41,157 nucleotides of DNA from Christensenellaceae bacterium (GTDB lineage Bacteria > Bacillota > Clostridia > Christensenellales > UBA1242), in contig JAIRQZ010000011.1 in NCBI GenBank assembly GCA_031256235.1, forward strand, positions 1 through 41,157. The letters run 5' to 3'. A program made the translations under genes and the position numbers. Position 1 is the stretch's first letter. Each line of letters starts with the position of its first letter. Positions 34,648-41,157 of the stretch are shown piece by piece. The notes under the pieces were generated by a model. It did not search any database and was not told the origin of the DNA. It saw only the letters and a list, made by a program, of their open reading frames with translations.

Positions 34648-35710
34648 CTTCGTGCGCTCTAATTATGTATACTTAACAATTATTGCCGACGGCAAAAAGT
34701 ACGATGTGACGGACGAAACTTTACGTGGAGGCTGGTGGAACGCGGGCGCACAAAAAAGTTTCACGAACGGCAAAACTCTGTACGAAAGGGCGGACGACTT
34801 TAATAACACAACCTCCTATAAAAGTGCCTTTCCCGACATCATGCGAATCATTGAAAAAATCAAAAACGACGTCGAAGTAAAACCCTATGACGGCGTCATC
34901 GTTTTCAACGCAGGCGAAAAAGACCGCTTCAATGTAACTGGCCAACAGGACGGCCGTGACTTGGACGAAGAAAAACTACGCATGGACATCCTCGACGCCT
35001 TGAAAACAGGCCAACACAAAACAATCGTGGCGTGCGTAAAAGTGGCCAAACCTAAAACCGAAGCCCAAATGACCGCCAACCTTGGACTCCGTGGCGGTTA
35101 CACAACCTACTTTGAAGAAAACCCAAATCGCGAACACAACATAGAACTGGCGCTTTCGAAATTCAACGGCCTCGCGGTGCAAAACGGACAAAGCGTAAGT
35201 TTTAACGGGGTCGTGGGCCCCCGAAGCGCCACCCGCGGATTCCAAGAAGCCAAAATAATCATGGATGGCGAGTTCGTCCCAGGTATCGGTGGCGGAGTAT
35301 GCCAAGCAAGTACAACCCTGTTCAACGCATTGCTGTTGGCAGGGTTAAAGATTGACAAGTCGCACAATCATTCCTTGGCAATCTCGTATGTACCAATTGG
35401 CCGAGACGCCATGGTCTCGTCTTCCGCGGACTTGCGTTTCACAAACGATTCTGGCGGGACCATATATATTGAGACAGGGGTGGTGACCGCCAACAGTAAA
35501 AGGCCTGGTTACTGTTACGTAAGAATCTACGGCAACAAAACCCGCGTAAAATACAAAGCCCGCACCGAAGTTACCGAATTCGACCTACGCGACGGCGAAA
35601 TCGACCCCGCCCGAAAAGCCAACACTTATATCGAAGCCTGGTCAGGTGACAGACTGGTGCACAGCAAACTGGTGCGCAAAAGCAACTACAAAGCGGCGAA
35701 AGAAGATTAA
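34559..35710 (+). CDS. VanW-family exported protein
   Basis: 383 aa. Signal/anchor (MRKFLVTPILISALVMCAGF), a peptidoglycan-binding-4-like middle part, then the VanW domain (LSKFNGLAVQNGQSVSFNGV, GIGGGVCQASTTLFNALLLAGL, HNHSLAISYVPIGRDAMV) and a short C-terminal part. VanW proteins are tied to the cell wall; biochemistry unknown. It overlaps dus by 89 bp in another frame; a GTG at 34574 is an alternative start with AGAGGTGAG upstream. A GC palindrome encodes LGVPPRP after the signal. Confidence 0.88.
   Translation: MRKFLVTPILISALVMCAGFSLGVPPRPHDFVRSNYVYLTIIADGKKYDVTDETLRGGWWNAGAQKSFTNGKTLYERADDFNNTTSYKSAFPDIMRIIEKIKNDVEVKPYDGVIVFNAGEKDRFNVTGQQDGRDLDEEKLRMDILDALKTGQHKTIVACVKVAKPKTEAQMTANLGLRGGYTTYFEENPNREHNIELALSKFNGLAVQNGQSVSFNGVVGPRSATRGFQEAKIIMDGEFVPGIGGGVCQASTTLFNALLLAGLKIDKSHNHSLAISYVPIGRDAMVSSSADLRFTNDSGGTIYIETGVVTANSKRPGYCYVRIYGNKTRVKYKARTEVTEFDLRDGEIDPARKANTYIEAWSGDRLVHSKLVRKSNYKAAKED
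34622..34638. repeat. GC palindrome in the dus/vanW overlap
   Basis: CTGGGGG-TGC-CCCCCAG is a perfect 7-bp stem, translated in two frames: the last codons of dus and the early codons of vanW. Confidence 0.55.
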
Positions 35711-35720
35711 CTTTTTGACC

Positions 35721-35749
35721 TTGACAAGTTTTAACATGCCTGTTACTAT
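35721..35749 (+). promoter_or_regulatory. rplK-rplA promoter
   Basis: TTGACA (35721-35726), 17 bp, TACTAT (35744-35749). The leader is about 70 nt and contains a five-codon ATG...TGA reading frame near 35788, plus AAAGGAA before rplK. This is a leadered, Shine-Dalgarno unit. Confidence 0.6.
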
Positions 35750-35827
35750 ATTAAATTACGTGGGAGAGTTTGTGTAAATCTATATAATGCACTTACTCGC
35801 ATGAACCACATGAAAGGAAAAACACAC

Positions 35828-36256
35828 ATGGCTGGAAAACCAATCAAGGCTCAAGTAAAACTACAACTTGAAGCAGGAAAAGCAACGGCCGCCCCACCTG
35901 TTGGGTCGACCCTCGGACCTCACGGCATTAACTTGCCTGGGTTCGTAAAACAATTTAACGAAGCCACCGCAAAGGACGCAGGACTTGTCATCCCCGTCGT
36001 CGTCACAATCTATGGTGACCGAACATTCGACTTTGTATTAAAAACTCCGCCCGCCGCAATCTTAATTAAAAAAGAACTTGGTTTAAAAAGCGGTTCGAAA
36101 AAGCCGAATACCGACAAAGTAGGTAAAATCACGCGTGACCAAATCCGCAAAATCGCGGAACAAAAAATGGTTGATTTGAACGCCGCTTCTATCGAAGCCG
36201 CGATGTCGATGATTGCTGGCGCCGCTCGAAGCATGGGCGTGGAAGTAGTGGGGTAA
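35828..36256 (+). CDS. rplK: 50S ribosomal protein L11
   Basis: 142 aa, the GTPase-centre protein binding 23S r[35 protein letters not shown] and [12 protein letters not shown] are typical. AAAGGAA before ATG 35828; the nine-residue longer track start is in the leader. rplA follows 3 bp after the stop. Confidence 0.98.
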   Translation: MAGKPIKAQVKLQLEAGKATAAPPVGSTLGPHGINLPGFVKQFNEATAKDAGLVIPVVVTIYGDRTFDFVLKTPPAAILIKKELGLKSGSKKPNTDKVGKITRDQIRKIAEQKMVDLNAASIEAAMSMIAGAARSMGVEVVG

Positions 36257-36259
36257 ATT

Positions 36260-36940
36260 ATGGGAAAGAAATATGAAGAAGCATTAAAAAACGTCGACCA
36301 AACAAAAAGTTATCCGATTGCAGAAGCCATGAAACTTGTGGTCGAAAACGCAAAAGCCAAATTTGACGAAACCGTCGAATTGCATGTGCGTTTGGGCGTC
36401 GATTCGCGCCAAGCCGACCAACAGGTCCGCGGAACCGTCGTATTGCCAAACGGCACAGGTAAAACTCGCAAAGTCCTTGTCATCGCCCGCGGAGAAAAAG
36501 TCGAAGAAGCACTCAAAGCAGGTGCCGACTATGCAGGCGCCGAAGACATCATCACAAAAATCACGGCAAACAACTGGCTTGATTTCGATGTTTGCATCAC
36601 AACCCCCGACATGATGGGCGTCATCGGTCGCGTCGCCAAAATTTTGGGACCTAAAGGCCTTATGCCAAACCCAAAATCTGGGACCGTCACAACCGACATC
36701 AAAAAAGCCGTTGCCGACTCAAAGGGTGGCAAGGTCGAATACCGTTTGGACAAATTCAACAATGTCCACTGCATTTTGGGCAAAGCCTCGTTTGGCCCCG
36801 CAAAATTGGCACAAAATTATGACGTACTTATGGCCGCAATTATCAAGGCAAAACCTGCCGCAGCAAAAGGTATATACTTAAAAAATGTTTCGGTCACCTC
36901 GACAATGGGCGTGGGCGTCAAAGTCGCCCAGGTAGGCTAA
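36260..36940 (+). CDS. rplA: 50S ribosomal protein L1
   Basis: 226 aa stalk protein and, in many bacteria, translational repressor of its own operon. [34 protein letters not shown] and [18 protein letters not shown] are diagnostic. A GGGGT precedes the ATG. Confidence 0.98.
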   Translation: MGKKYEEALKNVDQTKSYPIAEAMKLVVENAKAKFDETVELHVRLGVDSRQADQQVRGTVVLPNGTGKTRKVLVIARGEKVEEALKAGADYAGAEDIITKITANNWLDFDVCITTPDMMGVIGRVAKILGPKGLMPNPKSGTVTTDIKKAVADSKGGKVEYRLDKFNNVHCILGKASFGPAKLAQNYDVLMAAIIKAKPAAAKGIYLKNVSVTSTMGVGVKVAQVG

Positions 36941-36941
36941 T

Positions 36942-37256
36942 ATGGGGAAATTTAATCTGGGCGGAGCAATCGCAAGGGGAGTTTTCTCAGGCCAAAGGGA
37001 AAGAGGCTTCGGCCGTCGTCGCCAAAGGCGTACAAGTCTTATCGGCAGCATCATCAAGTTGGTACTTTTCTTGATTATCCTGGAGATCGTACTTTTCGGC
37101 GCTGGCATTCTTTGTATAAAGGCTAATAATACAAAGCCTGGCTACTATCTTATCGGCGCTGGCGTAGCCATTCTTCTCATATTCTTGCTTATTCTGTACC
37201 CTTTTGTAAGAAGGTCAAAGAGCGCAAAATCCACGGCTCCCGAACAGGTATCATAA
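36942..37256 (+). CDS. Small two-segment membrane protein
   Basis: 104 aa, not recognised. Arg-rich N-terminus (RGFGRRRQRRTS), two hydrophobic segments (SIIKLVLFLIILEIVLFGAG and YLIGAGVAILLIFLLILYPF) and a basic tail. The ATG is 1 nt after the rplA stop, so it is likely cotranslated with the ribosomal proteins. A terminator follows directly. Confidence 0.65.
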   Translation: MGKFNLGGAIARGVFSGQRERGFGRRRQRRTSLIGSIIKLVLFLIILEIVLFGAGILCIKANNTKPGYYLIGAGVAILLIFLLILYPFVRRSKSAKSTAPEQVS

Positions 37257-37257
37257 C

Positions 37258-37281
37258 AAAAAACGGCTGACGCCGTTTTTT
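37258..37281. terminator. Bidirectional intrinsic terminator
   Basis: AAAAAACGGC-TGAC-GCCGTTTTTT gives a GC stem flanked by A and T runs, so it works on both strands: for rplK-rplA-membrane protein and for the convergent HicB-like gene. It is the only strong intrinsic terminator between genes that I find in the window. Confidence 0.85.
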
Positions 37282-37540
37282 ATTGCACATTTGCTGTAAC
37301 ATACATCACTTTATAACCCTGCCACTTTTCATACGTTGATTCCAACGTACTTTCTCTTGGAATATCGGTTTGATATTTAAGCGCAATTTCAAAAAATTTG
37401 GCGATAAGCCCCTGGGCCTCCGCAATGACAGTATCCATGGTTGACCCCTCGCACGCTATTGCAAGGTCTGGTATAAAACCGTTGTACATGTTTGTTTCGC
37501 GGTTCAAGATGAAAACAATCGGATACCGAAAGGACTTCAT
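37280..37540 (-). CDS. HicB-like protein, no HicA partner visible
   Basis: 86 aa from ATG 37540. YPIVFILNRETNMYNGFIPDLAIACEGSTMDTVIAEAQ matches the HicB partial RNase-H-fold pattern of type II antitoxins. No 60-aa HicA toxin ORF adjoins it, so it is an orphan. TTGCCA-17-TATAAT ends 7 nt before the ATG; the track start adds 25 residues from the promoter and DnaA-box region. Confidence 0.65.
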   Translation of the reverse strand: MKSFRYPIVFILNRETNMYNGFIPDLAIACEGSTMDTVIAEAQGLIAKFFEIALKYQTDIPRESTLESTYEKWQGYKVMYVTANVQ

Positions 37541-37686
37541 ATTCTGAATTATAGCCAAATGCGCGAAATTTGGCAAATAAAATGTGGAAAAAGATATACA
37601 CAACTTTATCCACATTTTGTTAACAGTAATAAAACAATTTTTTAAAAAAGTATTGCATTTTCAAATAGAAGTGATATAATATTGTT
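37541..37686. other. DnaA-box cluster with AT-rich flank (candidate origin or DnaA-binding locus)
   Basis: Within 32 bp are TTTTCCACA (minus strand, 37583-37591), ATATACACA (37594-37602, weak) and the perfect TTATCCACA (37606-37614). To the right, 37615-37686 is strongly AT-rich (GTTAACAGTAATAAAAC, then an A/T run). This is the densest DnaA-box group I find in the window, and the spacer has no gene. It may be oriC, or a DnaA-titration or regulatory site next to two promoters. Confidence 0.45.
37653..37680 (+). promoter_or_regulatory. Promoter of the 54-aa ORF (leaderless)
   Basis: TTGCAT (37653-37658), 16 bp, TATAAT (37675-37680), 6 nt to ATG 37687. Lies in the AT-rich flank of the DnaA-box cluster. 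Confidence 0.7.
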
Positions 37687-37851
37687 ATGGTAAAAACACA
37701 AAGTCAAGTCCTTGCCCAAATGTATGGTTGTGCCGAAAGCGAACTGCTTGCCAAATACGACAGGATGACAAGCGAAATCAAAACCAGTGCCATCGTGACA
37801 TTGAACAGTATCAATATTAATGTCATGGATGATATGACTGTAATGGTCTAA
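37687..37851 (+). CDS. Small leaderless ORF, 54 aa
   Basis: Too short for the ORF track. It reads MVKTQSQVLAQMYGC, then about 30 charged/helical residues, and ends NVMDDMTVMV. No homologue recognised. A good promoter places +1 on its ATG, and codon use matches its neighbours. It lies between the DnaA boxes and rpsL. Confidence 0.55.
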   Translation: MVKTQSQVLAQMYGCAESELLAKYDRMTSEIKTSAIVTLNSININVMDDMTVMV

Positions 37852-37867
37852 CAAAAAAAGAAAACTC

Positions 37868-37895
37868 TTGACAAAAAAATATAAAATGGTACAAT
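37868..37895 (+). promoter_or_regulatory. rpsL operon promoter
   Basis: TTGACA (37868-37873), 16 bp, TACAAT (37890-37895); start expected near 37902. Confidence 0.75.
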
Positions 37896-37902
37896 CTGAA
37901 AG

Positions 37903-37927
37903 ATGCCTAAGTTAGGGCATTTTTTTT
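37903..37927 (+). terminator. Hairpin plus T-run at the 5' end of the rpsL mRNA
   Basis: ATGCCTAA-G-TTAGGGCAT followed by seven T looks like an intrinsic terminator, yet begins within a few bases of the predicted +1. It could be a terminator for upstream transcription or a 5'-end stem that stabilises the mRNA. The rpsL ribosome site (AAAAGGAG) follows at once. Confidence 0.6.
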
Positions 37928-37941
37928 GAAAAGGAGACCAA

Positions 37942-38316
37942 ATGCCAACAGTAAACCAACTTGTCAAGGGCGGACGCAAACCAAGGACTTTTAAATCAAA
38001 GTCCCCGATTTTGCAAGAAAACCCACAACGCCGTGGGGTATGCCTACAAGTCAAAACCATGACCCCGAAAAAGCCAAACTCGGCTTTGCGTAAAGTCGCC
38101 CGTGTTCGCTTGTCGAACAAGGAAGAAGGTACCTGCTACATCGGCGGTATGGGACACAATTTGCAAGAGCACAGTGTCGTACTGGTCCGCGGAGGTCGTG
38201 TCAAAGACTTGCCAGGTGTGCGATATCATATCGTCCGTGGCACGCTTGATACAGGTGGCGTGGCAAAACGTAAACAAGGCCGTTCCAAATACGGCGCAAA
38301 AAGCGCTAAGAAGTAG
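37942..38316 (+). CDS. rpsL: 30S ribosomal protein S12
   Basis: 124 aa decoding-centre protein. [13 protein letters not shown] at the start, [17 protein letters not shown], and [17 protein letters not shown] at the end. The Lys43 and Lys88 positions that govern streptomycin response (PKKPNS and GGRVKDLPG) have the usual Lys. AAAAGGAG precedes the ATG. First gene of rpsL-rpsG-fusA. Confidence 0.99.
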   Translation: MPTVNQLVKGGRKPRTFKSKSPILQENPQRRGVCLQVKTMTPKKPNSALRKVARVRLSNKEEGTCYIGGMGHNLQEHSVVLVRGGRVKDLPGVRYHIVRGTLDTGGVAKRKQGRSKYGAKSAKK

Positions 38317-38320
38317 GGGT

Positions 38321-38337
38321 GTGGGGCACCGCCCCAC
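38321..38337. repeat. GC-rich hairpin between rpsL and rpsG
   Basis: GTGGGGC-ACC-GCCCCAC is a perfect 7-bp stem. It is followed by ACTGC/GCAGT and CCCG/CGGG arms up to about 38379, filling the 84-bp gap. No T-run, so not an intrinsic terminator; it looks like a non-coding member of the palindrome group. Confidence 0.6.
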
Positions 38338-38400
38338 GACTGCAAGCGGCATCATGTCGCAGTACCCGAGGCACGGGGAAGAAAATAAAAGGAGTAAAAT

Positions 38401-38871
38401 ATGCCAAGAAGAAGTGGAGTACCGACAAGGGACGTATTACCTGACCCGATTTATAAAAGCAAGGTTATCACAAAACTGATTAACCAAATCATGCAAGACG
38501 GCAAAAAAGGCATTGCACAAGGCATTGTGTATGGTGCCCTCGACGCCGCTGGCAAAAAACTGAACGCCGACCAAATGACGGTTTTTAACAAAGTGTTGGA
38601 AAACATCTCGCCGATTTTGGAAACAAAAGCCCGTCGTGTCGGCGGAAGCAACTACCAAGTCCCCATGGAAGTCCGTCCCGCACGCCGTCAAACGCTTGCG
38701 ATTCGCTGGCTTGTAAAATACAGCCGTGAACGCAACGAACGCACGATGCAGGAAAGACTTGCGGGGGAATTTGTGGACGCCTACAACCAAACAGGCGCAG
38801 CATTCAAGAAAAAAGAAGAAGTACACCGCATCGCGGAAAGCAACAAAGCATTCGCACACTACAAGTGGTAA
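38401..38871 (+). CDS. rpsG: 30S ribosomal protein S7
   Basis: 156 aa head protein of the small subunit. [46 protein letters not shown] and FAHYKW are diagnostic. AAAGGAG 6 nt before the ATG. Confidence 0.99.
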   Translation: MPRRSGVPTRDVLPDPIYKSKVITKLINQIMQDGKKGIAQGIVYGALDAAGKKLNADQMTVFNKVLENISPILETKARRVGGSNYQVPMEVRPARRQTLAIRWLVKYSRERNERTMQERLAGEFVDAYNQTGAAFKKKEEVHRIAESNKAFAHYKW

Positions 38872-38882
38872 GGAGTTTATAA

Positions 38883-40964
38883 ATGGCACGTAAAAATCCG
38901 ATTGAAAAATATCGAAACATAGGAATCATGGCACACATCGACGCGGGCAAGACCACGACGACCGAGCGTATCCTTTTCTACAGTGGAAAAACCCACAAAA
39001 TCGGCGAAGTCCACGACGGCGGAGCAACAACCGATTGGATGGTCCAAGAACAAGAGCGTGGCATCACAATCACAAGTGCGTGCATCACGACCGAGTGGCG
39101 CGACCACCAAATCAACGTCATCGACACCCCGGGCCACGTCGACTTTACTGTTGAAGTCGAACGAAGTCTAAAGGTTCTCGACGGCGCAGTCGCAGTATTT
39201 TGTGCCCGCGCAGGCGTCCAACCTCAATCCGAAAAAGTCTGGGCCCAGGCCAACAAATACCGCGTCCCCCGAATTGCCTATATCAATAAAATGGACCGCG
39301 ACGACGCGAACTTTTTGCGTGCCGTCGACACAATGAAAAACCGCCTGAAAACCCACGCAATGCCAATCCAACTCCCCGTGGGCGCCGAAGCCAAATTCCG
39401 CGGTATCGTGGACTTGGTAACAATGAAAGCCAAAATCTACCTCGACGACATGGGAACCAAGTTCGAAATCGTCGATGTCCCCGCCGAAATGATGTCCGAG
39501 GCCAAAAAATACCGCGCACAAATGATTGAAAAAATCGCGGAAGTCAGCGACGAATTGACGGAAAAATTCCTGGAAGGCAAAGAATTCACGGAATCGGAAA
39601 TCAAGGCCGCAATCCGCAAAGGCACAATCGAAATGCGATTCACACCCGTAATCTGCGGTTCAAGTTTCAAAAACAAAGGCGTACAAATGTTGCTTGACGC
39701 CGTTGTGGATTATATGCCAAGCCCAATCGACGTCCCCGCAATCAAGGGCGTTACCCCAAAAGGCGACGAGCAATCCCGCAAATCAAGCGACGCCGAACCC
39801 TTCTCGGGCCTGGCGTTCAAGATCGCAACCGACCCATTCGTGGGAAGATTATGCTTTTTCCGCGTCTATTCGGGTAGTATTCAAGCCGGCAGTTACGTAT
39901 ACAACAGCACCAAAGATAAAAAAGAGCGCGCAGGCCGTATCGTCCAAATGCACGCCAACAAACGCGAAGAAATCACCGAAATCCACGCTGGCGACATCGC
40001 CGCGATTATCGGCTTAAAGGACACAATCACGGGCGACACGCTTTGCGACCCTGATAAACCCATTATTTTGGAAAGCATGCAATTTGCGGAACCCGTTATC
40101 CAACTCGCCGTCGAGCCAAAAACCAAAAATGACCAAGAAAAACTCATCATGGCACTCATAAAATTGGCGGAAGAAGACCCAACATTCCGCACATTCACCG
40201 ACCAAGAAACCAACCAAACAATCATCGCAGGCATGGGCGAGTTGCACCTTGAAATCATCGTCGACCGTCTGCGACGCGAGTTCAAGGTCGAAGTCAACGA
40301 AGGTCGCCCCCAAGTTGCATTCCGTGAAACCATCAAAAATCGCGTCGAAGTCGAAGGCAAATACATCAAGCAATCTGGCGGTAAGGGTCAATACGGACAC
40401 TGTAAAATCATCATGGAACCCAAAGAGCAGGGCACAGGCTACGAATTCGTCGACAAAACCGTTGGAGGCTCGATTCCGCGCGAATACGTGCCCGCGGTCA
40501 ACAAAGGTATCGAAGAAGCCAAAAAATCTGGCATCCTGGCGGGTTACGAATGCGTGGACTTCAAAGTCACCGTCATCGACGGCTCGTACCACGAAGTCGA
40601 CTCCTCGGAAATGGCCTTTAAAATCGCTGGCTCAATGGCATTCAAAGAAGGTATGGCCAAAGGTCACGCCGTATTGCTCGAACCCGTCATGGAACTCGAG
40701 GTTATCGCCCCAATCGACTATATGGGCGACATCATGGGAAATATCTCAAGCCGTCGCGGACAACTCCTGGGCAACGAAGAACGCTTTGGCTCAATCGTCG
40801 TCCGCGCACACGTCCCACTCTCCGAAATGTTTAAATACTCTACAACCCTGCGCTCGTTAACAAGTGGCCGCGGCGAATTCACCCTCGTCTTCGACCACTA
40901 CGCCGAAGTCCCACGCAACGTATCCGAAAAAATCATAGGCGAGAGAAACAAGAAATCTGATTAG
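38883..40964 (+). CDS. fusA: Elongation factor G
   Basis: 693 aa translocase GTPase. G1 [16 protein letters not shown]2 RGITITSA, G3 DTPGHVDF and G4 NKMDRDDAN; domains II-V follow with GGKGQYGHC in domain IV. AAGGAG 8 nt before the ATG, 11 nt after rpsG. tuf does not follow as it often does; the window runs into the outward promoter. Confidence 0.99.
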   Translation: MARKNPIEKYRNIGIMAHIDAGKTTTTERILFYSGKTHKIGEVHDGGATTDWMVQEQERGITITSACITTEWRDHQINVIDTPGHVDFTVEVERSLKVLDGAVAVFCARAGVQPQSEKVWAQANKYRVPRIAYINKMDRDDANFLRAVDTMKNRLKTHAMPIQLPVGAEAKFRGIVDLVTMKAKIYLDDMGTKFEIVDVPAEMMSEAKKYRAQMIEKIAEVSDELTEKFLEGKEFTESEIKAAIRKGTIEMRFTPVICGSSFKNKGVQMLLDAVVDYMPSPIDVPAIKGVTPKGDEQSRKSSDAEPFSGLAFKIATDPFVGRLCFFRVYSGSIQAGSYVYNSTKDKKERAGRIVQMHANKREEITEIHAGDIAAIIGLKDTITGDTLCDPDKPIILESMQFAEPVIQLAVEPKTKNDQEKLIMALIKLAEEDPTFRTFTDQETNQTIIAGMGELHLEIIVDRLRREFKVEVNEGRPQVAFRETIKNRVEVEGKYIKQSGGKGQYGHCKIIMEPKEQGTGYEFVDKTVGGSIPREYVPAVNKGIEEAKKSGILAGYECVDFKVTVIDGSYHEVDSSEMAFKIAGSMAFKEGMAKGHAVLLEPVMELEVIAPIDYMGDIMGNISSRRGQLLGNEERFGSIVVRAHVPLSEMFKYSTTLRSLTSGRGEFTLVFDHYAEVPRNVSEKIIGERNKKSD

Positions 40965-41037
40965 CAAACTCATATAGCGCAGGCATTGATAAGCGGTAAT
41001 GCGGAGAAGTATGCGGGCGAACGAAAGAAAGGCGACT
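40965..41037. other. Gene-free gap after fusA
   Basis: 73 bp with no ORF, no clear terminator hairpin and no recognisable RNA. Transcription from fusA may run through into the outward operon. Confidence 0.5.
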
Positions 41038-41085
41038 AAAAGTTTTTGTCAGTCTTTTGTCAAACCCGCCAAACCATATGATAAA
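41038..41085 (+). promoter_or_regulatory. Outward (rightward) promoter before the right terminal repeat
   Basis: TTGTCA (41057-41062), 17 bp, GATAAA (41080-41085), then 8 nt to the repeat. The upstream block AAAAGTTTTTGTCAGTC (41038-41054) is shared with the left end and may act as an UP element or regulator site. Confidence 0.6.
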
Positions 41086-41093
41086 CTACACAC

Positions 41094-41157
41094 GTGCAGT
41101 CTGCAAAGGTGCGAAATCTTCTGCAGTCTCCGTCGAACTCTAAATCGGCGGCTCGGT
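41094..41157 (+). repeat. Right copy of 64-bp terminal inverted repeat
   Basis: Exact inverted copy of 6-69, running to the last base of the window. Begins at the predicted +1 of the outward promoter. Confidence 0.85.

Noticed and set aside
35783-35788. Second -10 (TATAAT) upstream of rplK as an extra promoter
   Set aside because: No acceptable -35 at 16-18 bp; only the 35721-35749 promoter is kept.
37257-37700. HicAB toxin-antitoxin module
   Set aside because: No HicA-like ORF adjoins the HicB-like gene; the 54-aa ORF has no HicA motif and is read from the opposite direction.
1-41157. Terminal inverted repeats as telomeres of a linear replicon or ends of a giant transposon
   Set aside because: The content is core chromosome; no transposase, protelomerase or terminal protein is present, and the repeat begins at a promoter's +1. 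An assembly break at a duplicated operon is simpler.
41094-41157. boxA-like antitermination signal (CTCTAAA) in the terminal repeat
   Set aside because: Match to boxA is weak, and without the 16S sequence it cannot be supported.

Overview
This 41 kb window looks like the origin-proximal part of a bacterial chromosome from an uncultured, fairly streamlined lineage that uses the standard genetic code (TGA ends several genes). DnaA, the rpmH-rnpA-yidD-yidC-jag block, gyrB-gyrA, RecF, ParA/ParB and VanW resemble Bacillota. The short LeuRS and the CysRS and MiaA subtypes resemble forms common in small-genome uncultured groups. I cannot place the phylum more precisely. There is no phage, IS, CRISPR, tRNA or rRNA gene inside the window, and no gene-free stretch over 300 bp.

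Layout. At 0.1-12.7 kb, mostly minus strand: miaA(+), leuS, lepB(+), gyrB-gyrA-TM/zinc protein, and rpmH-rnpA-PHP-yidD-yidC-jag. At 12.7-20.4 kb, replication and segregation: a HAD hydrolase, dnaA, a small ORF, dnaN (opposite strand), a small ORF, recF, cvpA-like, parB, a zinc-ribbon ORF and parA, with two parS palindromes. At 20.5-35.7 kb, a mixture: two large unrecognised envelope proteins, cysS, a 2-hydroxyacid dehydrogenase, a shortened pyruvate-kinase-like protein, a polytopic membrane protein, a lipoprotein, a metallophosphoesterase, uppP, ftsB-like, an adenosine-deaminase-like hydrolase, radC, a small secreted protein, a Nudix hydrolase, dus and vanW. At 35.8-41 kb, the translation block: rplK-rplA, a small membrane protein, a HicB-like ORF, a DnaA-box cluster, a 54-aa ORF, and rpsL-rpsG-fusA.

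Three features stand out. (1) Start codons of about two dozen transcription units lie only 5-10 nt after a good -10 box (usually TTGACA-17-TATAAT), so the mRNA should begin at or next to the start codon; operon-internal and ribosomal genes instead carry clear Shine-Dalgarno sequences. Widespread leaderless transcription is the strongest pattern here, and it moves several ORF-track starts (miaA, lepB, gyrB, parB, parA, pyruvate kinase, lipoprotein, HicB-like). (2) Long palindromes sit in frame inside protein genes (131 bp in miaA, 121 bp in recF, 36 bp in leuS), with shorter GC-rich hairpins in jag, parB, cysS, dus and dus/vanW and between rpsL and rpsG. They recall Rickettsia palindromic elements. 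(3) The two window ends are a perfect 64-bp inverted repeat, each copy starting at the predicted +1 of an outward-facing promoter. This is what two divergent copies of a multicopy operon, most likely rRNA, would leave at an assembly break.

A cluster of DnaA boxes beside AT-rich DNA at 37.58-37.69 kb is a candidate origin or DnaA-binding locus, about 24 kb from dnaA. dnaA itself has one perfect DnaA box between its -35 and -10, and parB has a parS in the same position, so both look autoregulated.
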